This document shows positions 51,515 through 60,966 of a stretch of DNA of 64,000 bases, in pieces (position 1 is the stretch's first letter; each line of letters starts with the position of its first letter). This stretch comes from Peteryoungia algae (GTDB lineage Bacteria > Pseudomonadota > Alphaproteobacteria > Rhizobiales > Rhizobiaceae), in the NCBI RefSeq assembly GCF_030369675.1, contig NZ_CP128477.1, forward strand, positions 4,234,501 to 4,298,500. Direction: 5' to 3'. Below the pieces are notes generated by a model. That model was not told the DNA's origin. It made no database searches and worked only from the letters and a program-made list of their open reading frames with translations. The translations under genes and the position numbers were made by a program.

Positions 51515-52285
51515 ATGACCAAAGTGCTAACCGAACCCCGCTCCATCCGCATCAAGGGAAGATCTTTCCTGGCCGTCGTCCTGACGCCGGATCCGCCGTT
51601 CGACGACTGGCTTGTCCGGCTCGACGATCTCGCGGCCCGGTCGGCCGGTTTCTTCCTCGGCCGTCCCGTGGTCCTCGATGTTTCCGACATCGAGATCGAC
51701 CGCCCGCAGCTAAAGGCGCTGATCGCCGAACTTGGCGCCCGCAACGTCTCGATCATGGGCATCGAGGGTGGTCGCCCCTCGCTGGTCGAACCGGGTATGC
51801 CGCCGCAGTTGAAAGGCGGCAAACCAGCCGCGGATTACGAAGTGCCACGCGAGGAGGCGCCGCAAATTTCGGATGCGAAGCCTTCTCGTAAGGCGGAGAA
51901 GAAAACCGCCGAGCAGGCGCCGCCACAGGTGACGGTACAGCAGAGCCCGGTTTCGGCGCCGTCCATGATCGTGCGCGAAACCATCCGCTCCGGTCAGTCG
52001 GTGATCTACACCCAGGGCGATGTCACGGTGATCGGATCGGTCCAGTCGGGCGCCGAGGTGATTGCGGGCGGTTCCGTCCATATTTACGGCGCGTTGCGCG
52101 GCAGAGCGCTCGCCGGATGCGTTGGCAATGCCGACGCAAGGATCTTCTGTCGTAAGTTCGAATCCGAGCTGGTGGCGATCGATGGCGTCTACGCGATGAC
52201 CGACGATATGAATCCAGAACTGAAGGGGCATCCAGTTCAGCTTTGGCTGGAAGGGGATGCCATCATGACAGAGAGAATGACGTGA
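51515..52285 (+). CDS. minC: Septum site-determining protein MinC
   Basis: 256 residues. N-domain (about 10-85) SIRIKGRSFLAVVLTPD, then a Pro/Ala/Lys linker, and the C-terminal beta-helix (about 150-250) with RSGQSVIYTQGDVTVIGSVQSGAEVIAGG, GSVHIYGALRGRALAG and ARIFCRKFESELVAIDG. MinC inhibits FtsZ polymerisation. First gene of minCDE. The CtrA box lies just upstream. The start ATG 51515 lacks a strong ribosome-binding site. Confidence 0.95.
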   Translation: MTKVLTEPRSIRIKGRSFLAVVLTPDPPFDDWLVRLDDLAARSAGFFLGRPVVLDVSDIEIDRPQLKALIAELGARNVSIMGIEGGRPSLVEPGMPPQLKGGKPAADYEVPREEAPQISDAKPSRKAEKKTAEQAPPQVTVQQSPVSAPSMIVRETIRSGQSVIYTQGDVTVIGSVQSGAEVIAGGSVHIYGALRGRALAGCVGNADARIFCRKFESELVAIDGVYAMTDDMNPELKGHPVQLWLEGDAIMTERMT

Positions 52286-52314
52286 ACTTGAGCGGGGATA
52301 GACAGGAGAACCAA

Positions 52315-53130
52315 ATGGGCAAGGTTATAGTCGTGACATCCGGCAAGGGCGGGGTTGGCAAGACCACCTCGACGGCCGCTCTCGGTGCAGCGCTCGCGCA
52401 GCGCAATGAAAAGGTTGTCGTCGTCGATTTTGACGTCGGTCTCCGCAATCTTGATCTGGTGATGGGCGCCGAACGTCGCGTCGTCTATGATCTGGTCAAT
52501 GTCATCCAGGGCGACGCCAAGCTGCCCCAGGCGCTGATCCGCGACAAGCGGCTGGAAACGCTCTTCCTGTTGCCCGCCTCGCAGACCCGCGACAAGGATA
52601 ACCTGACCGCCGAAGGCGTCGAGCAGGTCATCAACGAGCTCAAGAAATACTTCGACTGGATCATCTGCGACAGCCCAGCCGGCATCGAACGGGGTGCAAC
52701 GCTTGCCATGCGCCACGCCGACATGGCCGTCGTCGTCACCAACCCCGAAGTCTCTTCGGTGCGTGATAGCGATCGCATCATCGGTCTGCTCGATTCCAAG
52801 ACGCTGAAGGCCGAACGTGGCGAGCGCATGGAAAAGTTCCTCTTGCTCACACGCTACGATGCCGCCCGCGCCCAGCGCGGCGACATGCTGAAGGTCGACG
52901 ACGTTCTGGAGATCCTGTCGATCCCGCTGCTCGGTATCATCCCGGAAAGCATGGACGTGCTTCGCGCCTCCAACATCGGCGCCCCGGTCACCCTGGCCGA
53001 TGTCCGCAGCGCCCCGGCACTTGCCTATTTCGACGCCGCCCGCCGTCTGGCTGGCGAGACCGTTCCGATCACCATTCCTGGCGAGAAGCGTGGCCTCTTC
53101 GACAAGATCTTCGCGCGGAGGGCCGCATGA
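52315..53130 (+). CDS. minD: Septum site-determining protein MinD
   Basis: 271 residues. Deviant Walker [12 protein letters not shown] with two lysines (about residues 11 and 16), [24 protein letters not shown] and the C-terminal amphipathic helix region GLFDKIF. MinD is a membrane-bound ATPase that carries MinC and oscillates with MinE. ATG 52315 has CAGGAGA before it. Its stop overlaps the minE start (ATGA). Confidence 0.97.
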   Translation: MGKVIVVTSGKGGVGKTTSTAALGAALAQRNEKVVVVDFDVGLRNLDLVMGAERRVVYDLVNVIQGDAKLPQALIRDKRLETLFLLPASQTRDKDNLTAEGVEQVINELKKYFDWIICDSPAGIERGATLAMRHADMAVVVTNPEVSSVRDSDRIIGLLDSKTLKAERGERMEKFLLLTRYDAARAQRGDMLKVDDVLEILSIPLLGIIPESMDVLRASNIGAPVTLADVRSAPALAYFDAARRLAGETVPITIPGEKRGLFDKIFARRAA

Positions 53131-53387
53131 GCATTTTCTCCCTGTTCCGCAAGCAGCGTTCCGCCCCGATGGCGCGCGAGCGACTGCAGGTCCTCTTGGC
53201 CCATGAACGGGCCTCGCTCGAAAGCGATCTGGTCGCCATCCTGCGTGAGGAAATCCTGGCTGTGATCGCCAAGCATGTCGAATTCGACCGCGACAAGGTC
53301 CAGATCAAGATGGACCGCGACGAGGACGTCTCGATCCTCGAGATCGACGTCGAGATCCCGCGCAACGCCCAGCGCCTCGCCGCCTGA
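53127..53387 (+). CDS. minE: Cell division topological specificity factor MinE
   Basis: 86 residues. N-terminal membrane-targeting/MinD-binding helix ([22 protein letters not shown]) and C-terminal topological specificity domain ([16 protein letters not shown]). Overlaps the minD stop by four bases; last gene of the operon. Confidence 0.95.
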   Translation: MSIFSLFRKQRSAPMARERLQVLLAHERASLESDLVAILREEILAVIAKHVEFDRDKVQIKMDRDEDVSILEIDVEIPRNAQRLAA

Positions 53388-53404
53388 TCCAAAACCACAA
53401 CTGT

Positions 53405-53449
53405 CATGAGAAGGCCGCCGTCGGAGTTCCGATCGGCGGCCTTCTCATG
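53405..53449. terminator. Long hairpin between minE and phoX
   Basis: 16-bp stem CATGAGAAGGCCGCCG (53405-53420) with CGGCGGCCTTCTCATG (53434-53449), further paired in the loop (TCGGA/TCCGA). No T-run on either side; between convergent genes. Confidence 0.75.
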
Positions 53450-53497
53450 TGGGCAAGACGGCAGGGCGGTCGTCCCGCCCTGCCTGGTCGTCCGACA

Positions 53498-55408
53498 TCA
53501 GCCGATCAGCGCATTGCCGTCATGTTTGACCGCGACGATCGTCGAACGCGGCAGCTTGCCTTCGCCATCCGGGAACGGCGCGGAGGGGTGCTGGATGCCG
53601 ACGAACATGGTGCGCTTGTCGGCAGACCAGGTCATGCCGGTCACTTCGCCGCCCTTCGGACCGGTGAGGAAGCGCTCGATGCGGCCCGTTGCCGGGTCGC
53701 CTGCCAGCATCTGGTTGTTGCCCTGGCCGACGAAGTCACCCTCGTTCGAATCTTCACCGTCCGTCTGGATCCAGAGCAGGCCGGTGCTGTCGAACATCAT
53801 GCCGTCGGGCGAGTTGAACATGTTGCCGGAATTGATGTTGGACGAGCCGGCATAGGGGCCTTCCTTGTGCACGTCGGGATTGCCAGCCATGACGAACAGG
53901 TCCCACTTGAACTTGCCATCGGCGTGATCGTCGTTCTCGGGATACCAGCGCACGATCTGGCCGAACTCATTGCCTTCCCGCGGGTTGACGGCATTCAGCT
54001 CCATCACGTCGCCACCCGCATTCGTCCGCATCTTGCCGTCGTTGAGAACGGCGCGGTTCGAATTGTTGGTCAGCGCGCAATAGGCTTCGATGGCGACCGG
54101 GTTGACCGCGACCCATTCCGGACGGTCCATGGTCGTGGCACCGACCTTGGATGCGGCCTGGCGTGTGAAGACGCAGATCTCGTCCATCTTCATGCCGGTC
54201 GTCTCTTCCGTCAGCGCCAGCCATTCGCCGGTGCCTTCGTCGGAGAATTTGGCGACATGGAGCGTGCCCTCGTCGAGCAGCTTGGATGTGTCTCCGCCGG
54301 GCACGTAGATGCCATTGGAGACATATTTGTAGAGGAACTCACCCCGCTCGTCGTCGCCCATATAGACGACCACGCGACCGTCACGGGCAACAACCACGGC
54401 GGCGTTCTCATGCTTGATGCGGCCAAGTGCTGTGCGCTTGATTGGCGTCGAGGACGCATCCGACGGATCGATTTCGACGACGTAACCGGCGCGGCGTGGC
54501 TCGGCCGGGTTCTTCGAAACGTCGAAGCGCTCATCGAACTTCTCGTAACCGTAGCGGGTTTCCGCGACAATGCCGTACCGCTTGTAGTCATCCGGCATTG
54601 CGAAATCGGCATTGGTCGAGCCGAAGTAGCCGTTGAAGTTTTCTTCGCAGGTGAGATAGGTGCCCCAGGGCGTGCGGCCGGCGCCGCAATTGTTGAAGGT
54701 CCCGAGACAGTCGACACCGGCAGGATCGGCAGCCGTCTTGACCAGTTCCGAGCCGGCGGCCGGACCGGAGAGCTTCATCGGCGTGTTGTGGTGGATGCGG
54801 CGGTTGAACGGGCTGTCGACAACGATCTGCCAGCCGTCTGCAGCTTCGGTCACTTCCATGACGGTCACGCCCTGCAGGTTCTGCAGGATCTTCACGTCGT
54901 CCATCGACTGCGGCATGCCTTCCGGGGCGTGCGGCAGGTTGGTTTCGTTGTTGACATATTCATGGTTGACCGCGATCACCTGATGATTGCCGATCGCGAA
55001 GGCTTCCATGCCATCGGTGTTTTCACCGAAGACCTTGTCCGAATTTTCGAGCGAAACACCCTTCAACGGATCGATGTCGGAGGCGGTGGAAAACAGCGGC
55101 TGGCCCCACTTGGCCAGCGGCTTCCAGCTATAGCCCTCCGGAACATGCACGGTTGCGTCGGTCTGGGCGGCGATCGGCTTGAACGGGAAGCGGGAAGCGG
55201 CGTCCTGCGCGACGGCCGAGGTTGACGACATCAGATTGCCCACAGAGCCCATGGCGGCAGCGGCGGAGCCCATGGCGAGAATGCCGAGGAAGCCTCGGCG
55301 CGATACGGCACGCTCGACCACACGGTCGAAATCCGTCACGGCCGGCGGCGGGTTGTGAAGTTCGTCCCATTCGTCCCAGGATAGATGATTGGTGTTGGTC
55401 TCGGTCAT
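53498..55408 (-). CDS. phoX: PhoX family alkaline phosphatase (DUF839)
   Basis: 636 residues. Twin-arginine signal with SRRGFLG near residues 37-43, so the folded protein is exported by Tat. The mature part has PhoX blocks FNNCGAGRTPWGTYLTCEENFNGYF, RRAGYVVEIDPSD, GGDTSKLLDEGTLHVAKF and DGLLW-like metal/phosphate site patterns such as SPDGMMFDSTGLLWIQTDGE. PhoX enzymes are calcium/iron-dependent phosphatases induced by phosphate limitation. A Pho-box-like site lies about 50 bases upstream of ATG 55408. Ends at the hairpin shared with minE. Confidence 0.92.
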   Translation of the reverse strand: MTETNTNHLSWDEWDELHNPPPAVTDFDRVVERAVSRRGFLGILAMGSAAAAMGSVGNLMSSTSAVAQDAASRFPFKPIAAQTDATVHVPEGYSWKPLAKWGQPLFSTASDIDPLKGVSLENSDKVFGENTDGMEAFAIGNHQVIAVNHEYVNNETNLPHAPEGMPQSMDDVKILQNLQGVTVMEVTEAADGWQIVVDSPFNRRIHHNTPMKLSGPAAGSELVKTAADPAGVDCLGTFNNCGAGRTPWGTYLTCEENFNGYFGSTNADFAMPDDYKRYGIVAETRYGYEKFDERFDVSKNPAEPRRAGYVVEIDPSDASSTPIKRTALGRIKHENAAVVVARDGRVVVYMGDDERGEFLYKYVSNGIYVPGGDTSKLLDEGTLHVAKFSDEGTGEWLALTEETTGMKMDEICVFTRQAASKVGATTMDRPEWVAVNPVAIEAYCALTNNSNRAVLNDGKMRTNAGGDVMELNAVNPREGNEFGQIVRWYPENDDHADGKFKWDLFVMAGNPDVHKEGPYAGSSNINSGNMFNSPDGMMFDSTGLLWIQTDGEDSNEGDFVGQGNNQMLAGDPATGRIERFLTGPKGGEVTGMTWSADKRTMFVGIQHPSAPFPDGEGKLPRSTIVAVKHDGNALIG

Positions 55409-55457
55409 CGCGAAGCCTCCTTTGGGTTGAAGTCGACCTTCGGACTAGCCAGCAGGG

Positions 55458-55475
55458 GTAACAGTGATGTGACGA
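55458..55475 (-). promoter_or_regulatory. Pho-box-like site upstream of phoX
   Basis: Read on the minus strand: TCGTCAC-ATCA-CTGTTAC, 5/7 and 6/7 matches to the CTGTCAC half-site with the standard 4-base spacer. It ends 50 bases before the phoX start, an appropriate place for PhoB activation. Confidence 0.5.
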
Positions 55476-55703
55476 TGTCGGGGACAGGCAGCGGTTCGGG
55501 GAACCTGCATCTTCGCTGTCGCTGGAAAATGTCGGGTCTCGGGTGATGTAAGTCCTTGTTCCCGCTCAGCTTGCTCCGCCCGCGATGGACGTGTCAGCCG
55601 GCGCCGCTTTGTCGCGCTCGAACACGTTTGTTCAGACCGTCGCCGGTGCCTTCGCTTCCCTGCTTCGAACCGTGGACGAGACCTCCTGCCGCATGCAAAA
55701 GAT

Positions 55704-55719
55704 TTGACGTTTACGTAAA
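55704..55719. promoter_or_regulatory. Inverted repeat TTGACGT-TT-ACGTAAA
   Basis: 7-bp arms with one mismatch around a TT centre, containing the palindrome TTTACGTAAA. It lies 90 bases before the acyl-CoA dehydrogenase start and resembles sites I associate with MerR-type regulators of acyl-CoA catabolism (LiuR-like); no such regulator is encoded nearby. Confidence 0.4.
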
Positions 55720-55808
55720 AATCAATTAGCCAGAATGGAGAATGTGCCGCGCTTCCTGGGTGGAGACTGGGCGTGGCCGAGAGCATACGCCAGTTGGAGG
55801 AGAACGTC

Positions 55809-57587
55809 ATGTACCAGGCGCCCGTAGAAGAAATCGCCTTCACCCTGAAGCACGTCGCCGGTCTGACCAAGGCCATCGAAGATGGCAAGCTGGGGGAATT
55901 GAGCGACGACCTCGTTGATGCCATCCTCTCCGAAGCCGGCCGTTTTGCCAGTGATGAAGTCGCGCCGCTCGCTGAGATCGGTGACAGGCAGGGCGCGCGC
56001 ATGGTCGACGGCAAGGTCATCGTGCCCGATGGTTGGGACAACCTCTACCGCGCCTGGGCCGAAGGCGGCTGGAACTCTCTGACGGCCTCGGAAGATTTCG
56101 GCGGGCAGGGGCTTCCGCATATGCTGAACGTCGCCGCGCTCGAAATGTGGAATTCCGGCTCCATGGGCTTTGCGCTCGGACCGACGCTGACCATGGGTGC
56201 CGTCGATGCTGTCACAGCCCACGGCTCCGAGGACTTGAAGGCGAAGTACCTGCCGAAGATGGTTTCCGGCGAATGGACGGGCACGATGAATCTTACCGAG
56301 CCCCATGCAGGCTCGGACCTCGGCGTCATGAAGTCGCGCGCCGAGCGCCGCGATGATGGCACCTACCGCATCTTCGGCCAGAAGATCTTCATCACCTGGG
56401 GCGAGCACGAGATCACCGAGAACATCATCCATTTGGTTCTCGCCCGCCTTCCCGACGCGCCATCAGGCACCCGCGGTATCTCGCTCTTCCTCGTGCCAAA
56501 ATATCTCGTCAACGACGACGGCTCGATCGGTGCCCGCAACGACCTGCATTGTCATTCGCTGGAGCACAAGCTTGGCATCCACGGCTCGCCGACCTGCACC
56601 ATGATCTATGGTGACGGGAAGTTCGGTGACGAGCCGGGCGCCATCGGTTACCTCATCGGTGAGGAGAACAAGGGCCTCGCCTGCATGTTCACCATGATGA
56701 ACAATGCCCGCCTCGCCGTCGGCATGCAGGGCGTCGCCATCTGCGAAGCCGCCACCCAGAAGGCCGTGCAATACGCGAGGGACCGCACGCAGGGGAAAGC
56801 CCCGGGTTGGACCGGATCAGGCATGTCGCCGATCATTGATCACCCGGATGTCGCCCGCATGCTGGTGACCATGAAGGCGCTGACGCAGGGCTCGCGCGCC
56901 ATCTGCTACGTTTGCGCCCATGCCACCGACATGAGCCACCACGCGGAAGGCGATGAGGCCCGCCATTGGGCCGAGCGCGCTGCCTTGCTGACCCCGATCG
57001 CCAAGAGCTTTGCCACCGACGCCGGCGTCGATGTCGCCTCGCTCGGCATCCAGACTCATGGCGGCATGGGCTTCATCGAAGAAACGGGCGCTGCCCGCTT
57101 CTGGCGCGACAGCCGCATCGCCCCGATCTACGAAGGCACCAACGGCATCCAGGCCGCCGACCTCGTCACGCGCAAGCTGCCGCTTTCGAACGGCAACCAT
57201 GTTCGCGGTTTCGTCACCGAACTGAAGCAGGTGGTGAATGCAGTGCGTGCCTCCAATCTCGAAGGCTTCGGCGAAACCGCCACCCGCCTTGACGCGAGCC
57301 TCGCCGATCTCGAGGACACCACCGAGTGGCTGCTCTCGCAGCTGGCCAGCGGCAACACTTCGGCGGTGCTCGCCGGTGCCACACCCTACCAGCGCCTCTT
57401 CGGCCTGGCGCTTACCGGCATCTATCTCGCCAAGGGCGCTCTCGCAGACGAAGACCATGGCCGCGACAACCGCCTGGCCCTCTGCCGCTTCGCCGCCGAG
57501 AACCTGATCGCCGAGACGGCTGCACTCAAGGACCGTGTCGTCAATGGTGCGGCAAGCCTGGAAGCGGCTCGACTGATGTTTGCATAA
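55809..57587 (+). CDS. Acyl-CoA dehydrogenase (long FadE/DmdC-like form)
   Basis: 592 residues, the long class. Motifs: AWAEGGWNSLTASEDFGGQGLPH, MNLTEPHAGSDLGVMKSRA (FAD/substrate region), GQKIFITWGEHE, HKLGIHGSPTCTMIYGD, and the C-terminal RDSRIAPIYEGTNGIQAADLV with the catalytic base glutamate of this class in IYEGT. FAD-dependent alpha,beta-dehydrogenation of an acyl-CoA. RBS AGGAGA before ATG 55809 is strong. An enoyl-CoA hydratase gene follows, so they form two successive beta-oxidation steps. Confidence 0.93.
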   Translation: MYQAPVEEIAFTLKHVAGLTKAIEDGKLGELSDDLVDAILSEAGRFASDEVAPLAEIGDRQGARMVDGKVIVPDGWDNLYRAWAEGGWNSLTASEDFGGQGLPHMLNVAALEMWNSGSMGFALGPTLTMGAVDAVTAHGSEDLKAKYLPKMVSGEWTGTMNLTEPHAGSDLGVMKSRAERRDDGTYRIFGQKIFITWGEHEITENIIHLVLARLPDAPSGTRGISLFLVPKYLVNDDGSIGARNDLHCHSLEHKLGIHGSPTCTMIYGDGKFGDEPGAIGYLIGEENKGLACMFTMMNNARLAVGMQGVAICEAATQKAVQYARDRTQGKAPGWTGSGMSPIIDHPDVARMLVTMKALTQGSRAICYVCAHATDMSHHAEGDEARHWAERAALLTPIAKSFATDAGVDVASLGIQTHGGMGFIEETGAARFWRDSRIAPIYEGTNGIQAADLVTRKLPLSNGNHVRGFVTELKQVVNAVRASNLEGFGETATRLDASLADLEDTTEWLLSQLASGNTSAVLAGATPYQRLFGLALTGIYLAKGALADEDHGRDNRLALCRFAAENLIAETAALKDRVVNGAASLEAARLMFA

Positions 57588-57607
57588 GATGCGGGCCGCG
57601 CGTCCTC

Positions 57608-57718
57608 TTCTCCCCAGCGGGGAATAGGTGGCCGAAGACCGGATGAGGGGATGGCAAATCCTTGCGAGAACCCCTCATCGCCTCGCAATCGCTCGGCATG
57701 TCTCTCCGCTGGGGAGAA
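57608..57718. repeat. Palindromic intergenic repeat element
   Basis: Outer arms TTCTCCCCAGCGG (57608-57620) and CCGCTGGGGAGAA (57706-57718) and inner arms GATGAGGGG (57642-57650) and CCCCTCATC (57671-57679) are all perfect complements, giving a 111-bp two-armed palindrome. Arms rich in TTCTCCCC and CCCTCATC are typical of dispersed intergenic palindromes of rhizobia. Confidence 0.75.
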
Positions 57719-57733
57719 AAGAAGGAGAACCCC

Positions 57734-58492
57734 TTGACCGATCACATCCAGATTTCCCGCCCGGAAGCCCATCCCGGCGTCCTCGTCCTGCGCTTCAACC
57801 GTCCGGACAAGAAGAATGCCATCACGCAAGCCATGTATCAGAAGCTGACGGCAGGCCTGCTGGAAGGCGAAGAGGATGACACCATCCGCGCCATGGTTTT
57901 CCTCGGCACCGAAGGCTGCTTCTCCGCCGGCAACGACATGGCCGATTTCCTGGGCTTCGCCATGGCCGGTGCCGTCGGCGAACCGGCCGCTTTCGGCCTT
58001 CTCAAGGCTCTGACCGAGGTCACCAAACCGCTGGTCTCGGGTGTGGATGGCCTGGCGATCGGCATCGGCACGACGCTCAACATGCATTGCGATCTGACTG
58101 TGGCCTCTGACCGCAGCCTGTTCAAGACGCCCTTTGTCGACCTTGCCTTGGTCCCCGAAGCCGCCTCCAGTCTCATCGCACCGCGCGTCATGGGCCACCA
58201 GCGTGCCTTCGCAATGCTCGCCGCCAGCGAAGGCTTCTCCGCCGAACAGGCTCGTGAGGCCGGTCTCATCTGGAAGGTGGTTGCTCCCGATCAGGTCGAG
58301 ACCGAAACATTGAAGCTCGCATCCTCGCTTGCCTCCAAGCCGCCGGCCGCGATGAAGATCGCCCGCGCCCTGGTCAAGGGGAGCCCGGACGAGGTGCGAA
58401 CCCGCATGCAGGAAGAGCTCGTCCACTTCGTCGCCCAGCTGAAAAGCACGGAAGCCCGCGCCGCCTTCGAAGCGTTCATGAAGGGGCGATGA
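57734..58492 (+). CDS. Enoyl-CoA hydratase/isomerase family protein
   Basis: 252 residues. Crotonase fold: LRFNRPDKKNAITQAMY, oxyanion-hole segments CFSAGNDMADFLGF and GLAIGIGTTLNM, and the second glutamate in ALVPEAASS. Hydrates or isomerises enoyl-CoA. The start is TTG 57734, preceded by AAGGAG at six bases; a longer frame upstream runs into the palindromic repeat. Follows the acyl-CoA dehydrogenase gene by 146 bases occupied by that repeat, so they may be partly uncoupled. Confidence 0.88.
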   Translation: MTDHIQISRPEAHPGVLVLRFNRPDKKNAITQAMYQKLTAGLLEGEEDDTIRAMVFLGTEGCFSAGNDMADFLGFAMAGAVGEPAAFGLLKALTEVTKPLVSGVDGLAIGIGTTLNMHCDLTVASDRSLFKTPFVDLALVPEAASSLIAPRVMGHQRAFAMLAASEGFSAEQAREAGLIWKVVAPDQVETETLKLASSLASKPPAAMKIARALVKGSPDEVRTRMQEELVHFVAQLKSTEARAAFEAFMKGR

Positions 58493-58536
58493 GGCAACGC
58501 CGACGCCGGAGGGGATATCTGCTTTTCGGCGTTCGC

Positions 58537-58551
58537 TTAAGTACCCATTAA
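58537..58551. promoter_or_regulatory. Weak CtrA-like site upstream of mcp3
   Basis: TTAAGTACCCATTAA is TTAA-N7-TTAA but lacks the final C of the consensus; about 130 bases before the chemoreceptor start. Weak candidate. Confidence 0.3.
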
Positions 58552-58677
58552 ATCCTGCTTGTTACATTCGAGGAAGCGGCACATCCACCGCTTCCTCACC
58601 ATGACGGTGCCGTGATCCCCAAATGCCGTTGACGTTGCCGCGCTGAACCGACGCGCGGTGCTTTGCAGGACCTTATC

Positions 58678-60768
58678 GTGAAGACCAGCTCCAACCTGAT
58701 GACCACGATCCTGGTGGTTGCCTCCCTCGTGGTGGTTGCCGCCCTTTCCGGTTTCTCATTCTACATCGACAGTCTCCAGCGCGACGCAACGAGTGCTGCC
58801 GTCAAGAGCGAGATCGACAGCTCCGGTCTCCAGGCCTCGCAGAGCATCGCCAATTGGCTCGGCGCACGCGTGATGCTGACCGAGCTTGCCGGCAATGCCG
58901 CCGCCAAGGCGCCCGATGCGTCGGGCATCATTGCAGCCTTTGACAATCCCGTTCTGATCCGCGAATTCATGACGACCTATGTCGGCGACGAGCAGGGCGT
59001 CTTCACCAGCGTGCCGAACCAGTCGCTGCCGGACGGTTACGATCCGCGCAAGCGCCCCTGGTACCAGGACGCCGTCAAGGCCGACAAGATGGTCCTGACC
59101 GACCCCTATGCCGATGCCTCGACCGGCAATCTGATCATCAGTGCGGCCATTCCGGTCAAGAAGGACGGCAAGCTCTTCGGTGTCGCCGCATCCGATTTCT
59201 CGCTGACCTCGCTCGTCTCCATGGTCAATTCCATCGACATGGGTGGCATGGGCTCGGCCTTCCTCGTCAAGCAGGATGGCACGATCCTCGTTCACCGCGA
59301 CGGCAACCTCGTCACCAAGACGCTGAAGGATGCCTTCCCGACAAACACGCCGGCTATAGGTTCCGGCATCACTGAGACGGCTGTCGCTGACGCGAATGTT
59401 CTCGTCTCCTTCCTGCCGATCAAGGGCCTGCCGCGCGACGATTGGTATCTTGGCGTCCAGATCGACCGCGATCTGGCCTTCGCCGCGGTCGGCGAGTTCC
59501 GCACGGCCGCTGCAGTGGCCACGTTCATCGGCGTCGTCGCCATGATCGGCGTGCTGGCCATGCTGCTGTCGCGCCTCGTCGTCCGTCCGGTGGTCGACAT
59601 GACCGGCGTCATGGGCAAGCTCGCCGGTGGTGACGTCTCGGCCGAGATCCCCGGCACGGCGCGCCGGGACGAGATCGGACAGATGGCCGCCGCCGTCGCC
59701 GTCTTCCGTGACAACATCATCGAGCGTGGCCGTCTGGCGCGTGAGGCGGATGAAAACCGCACCATGACCGAACAGGAGCGCCGCGAGCGCGAAGCCGCCA
59801 AGATGCGTGAGGCCGAGCAGGTTTCCTTTGCCGTGCATTCGCTGGCCGAGGGACTGGGCGGTCTTGCCAATGGTGACCTCGTTTCGCGTATCGAAACGCC
59901 CTTCGCCGGAGACCTCGATCGTCTGCGCGTCGACTTCAATGCCTCCGTCGAAAAGCTGCATGATGCACTCGCGACCGTCGGCCGCAACGCACGCGCCATC
60001 GACAGCGGCGCCACCGAGATCCGCTCTTCCGCCGACAATCTCGCCCGCCGCACTGAACAGCAGGCAGCCTCGGTCGAAGAAACGGCGGCGGCCCTCGAGG
60101 AAATCACCACCACCGTCAAGGACAGCGCACGCCGCGCCGAAGAAGTCGGCCAACTGGTGAGCCGCGCCCGTGCGGGTGCGGAAAAGTCCGGCGAGATCGT
60201 CGACAAGGCCGTCGATGCCATGCAGGGCATCGAGAAGTCCTCGGGCGAGATCTCCAACATCATCGGTGTGATCGACGAAATCGCCTTCCAGACCAACCTG
60301 CTCGCCCTCAACGCCGGTGTCGAAGCCGCGCGTGCCGGTGACGCCGGCAAGGGTTTTGCGGTCGTCGCCCAGGAAGTCCGCGAACTTGCCCAGCGTTCGG
60401 CGACTGCCGCCAAGGAGATCAAGGCCCTGATCAGCGCCTCGGGCGATCAGGTCAAGCACGGCGTCGACCTCGTCAACGAAACCGGCAAGGCGCTCGACGT
60501 CATCGTCCGCGAAGTCCAGGAGATCAACGGCCACGTGAATGCCATCGTGACGGCCTCGCGTGAACAGTCGACCGGTCTTCAGGAGATCAACACCGCGGTC
60601 AACACAATGGACCAGGGCACGCAGCAGAACGCCGCCATGGTCGAGGAGCAGACGGCGGCAAGCCACGGCCTGGCCCAGGAAGCAGCAGCCCTCACGGCAC
60701 TGCTCAACCAGTTCCGCATCGACGACCGCGCTTCGGGCATAGCCTCCGGCCATCGCCGCGCGGCCTGA
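58678..60768 (+). CDS. Methyl-accepting chemotaxis protein with dCache_1 sensor
   Basis: 696 residues. Membrane helix (about 7-27), periplasmic double-Cache domain (about 35-285) with [36 protein letters not shown] and GVAASDFSL, second helix (about 288-312), HAMP (312-365), and a signalling domain with [20 protein letters not shown]. The R-x-W-Y, Y and D residues fit the dCache motif used by amino-acid receptors as I remember it. No CheR-binding tether. GTG 58678 is chosen because AGGA lies seven bases upstream; TTG 58663 is alternative. Confidence 0.9.
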   Translation: MKTSSNLMTTILVVASLVVVAALSGFSFYIDSLQRDATSAAVKSEIDSSGLQASQSIANWLGARVMLTELAGNAAAKAPDASGIIAAFDNPVLIREFMTTYVGDEQGVFTSVPNQSLPDGYDPRKRPWYQDAVKADKMVLTDPYADASTGNLIISAAIPVKKDGKLFGVAASDFSLTSLVSMVNSIDMGGMGSAFLVKQDGTILVHRDGNLVTKTLKDAFPTNTPAIGSGITETAVADANVLVSFLPIKGLPRDDWYLGVQIDRDLAFAAVGEFRTAAAVATFIGVVAMIGVLAMLLSRLVVRPVVDMTGVMGKLAGGDVSAEIPGTARRDEIGQMAAAVAVFRDNIIERGRLAREADENRTMTEQERREREAAKMREAEQVSFAVHSLAEGLGGLANGDLVSRIETPFAGDLDRLRVDFNASVEKLHDALATVGRNARAIDSGATEIRSSADNLARRTEQQAASVEETAAALEEITTTVKDSARRAEEVGQLVSRARAGAEKSGEIVDKAVDAMQGIEKSSGEISNIIGVIDEIAFQTNLLALNAGVEAARAGDAGKGFAVVAQEVRELAQRSATAAKEIKALISASGDQVKHGVDLVNETGKALDVIVREVQEINGHVNAIVTASREQSTGLQEINTAVNTMDQGTQQNAAMVEEQTAASHGLAQEAAALTALLNQFRIDDRASGIASGHRRAA

Positions 60769-60793
60769 TCGAAGCACCTGTCGTGACAGCATC

Positions 60794-60826
60794 GAAACGG
60801 CGCCCCTGTGGCGCCGTTTCCCTTTT
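60794..60826 (+). terminator. Terminator of the dCache chemoreceptor
   Basis: 10-bp stem GAAACGGCGC (60794-60803) and GCGCCGTTTC (60811-60820), loop of seven, then CCTTTTCC. Confidence 0.75.
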
Positions 60827-60966
60827 CCGGGTTCAGGATTGGTTCAGCCTGCATTCAGTCTTTGCCGCTAAAGTCTGCAACCATGCGCCGACTGCGGCGT
60901 TCCGGTTATATCCACGCGACCGTGGCGAGCGCGGTCGGAATTTTCGAAAACTCATCAGAGGTCGTC

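Larger units (their letters stand above)
55409..55808. other. Intergenic region between phoX and the acyl-CoA dehydrogenase gene
   Basis: 400 bases of divergent promoter region. It holds the Pho-box-like site (55458-55475) and an inverted repeat (55704-55719). No gene or RNA found. Confidence 0.6.

Noticed and set aside
58756..60792. 678-codon minus-strand open frame
   Set aside because: Antisense to the dCache chemoreceptor; shadow frame.
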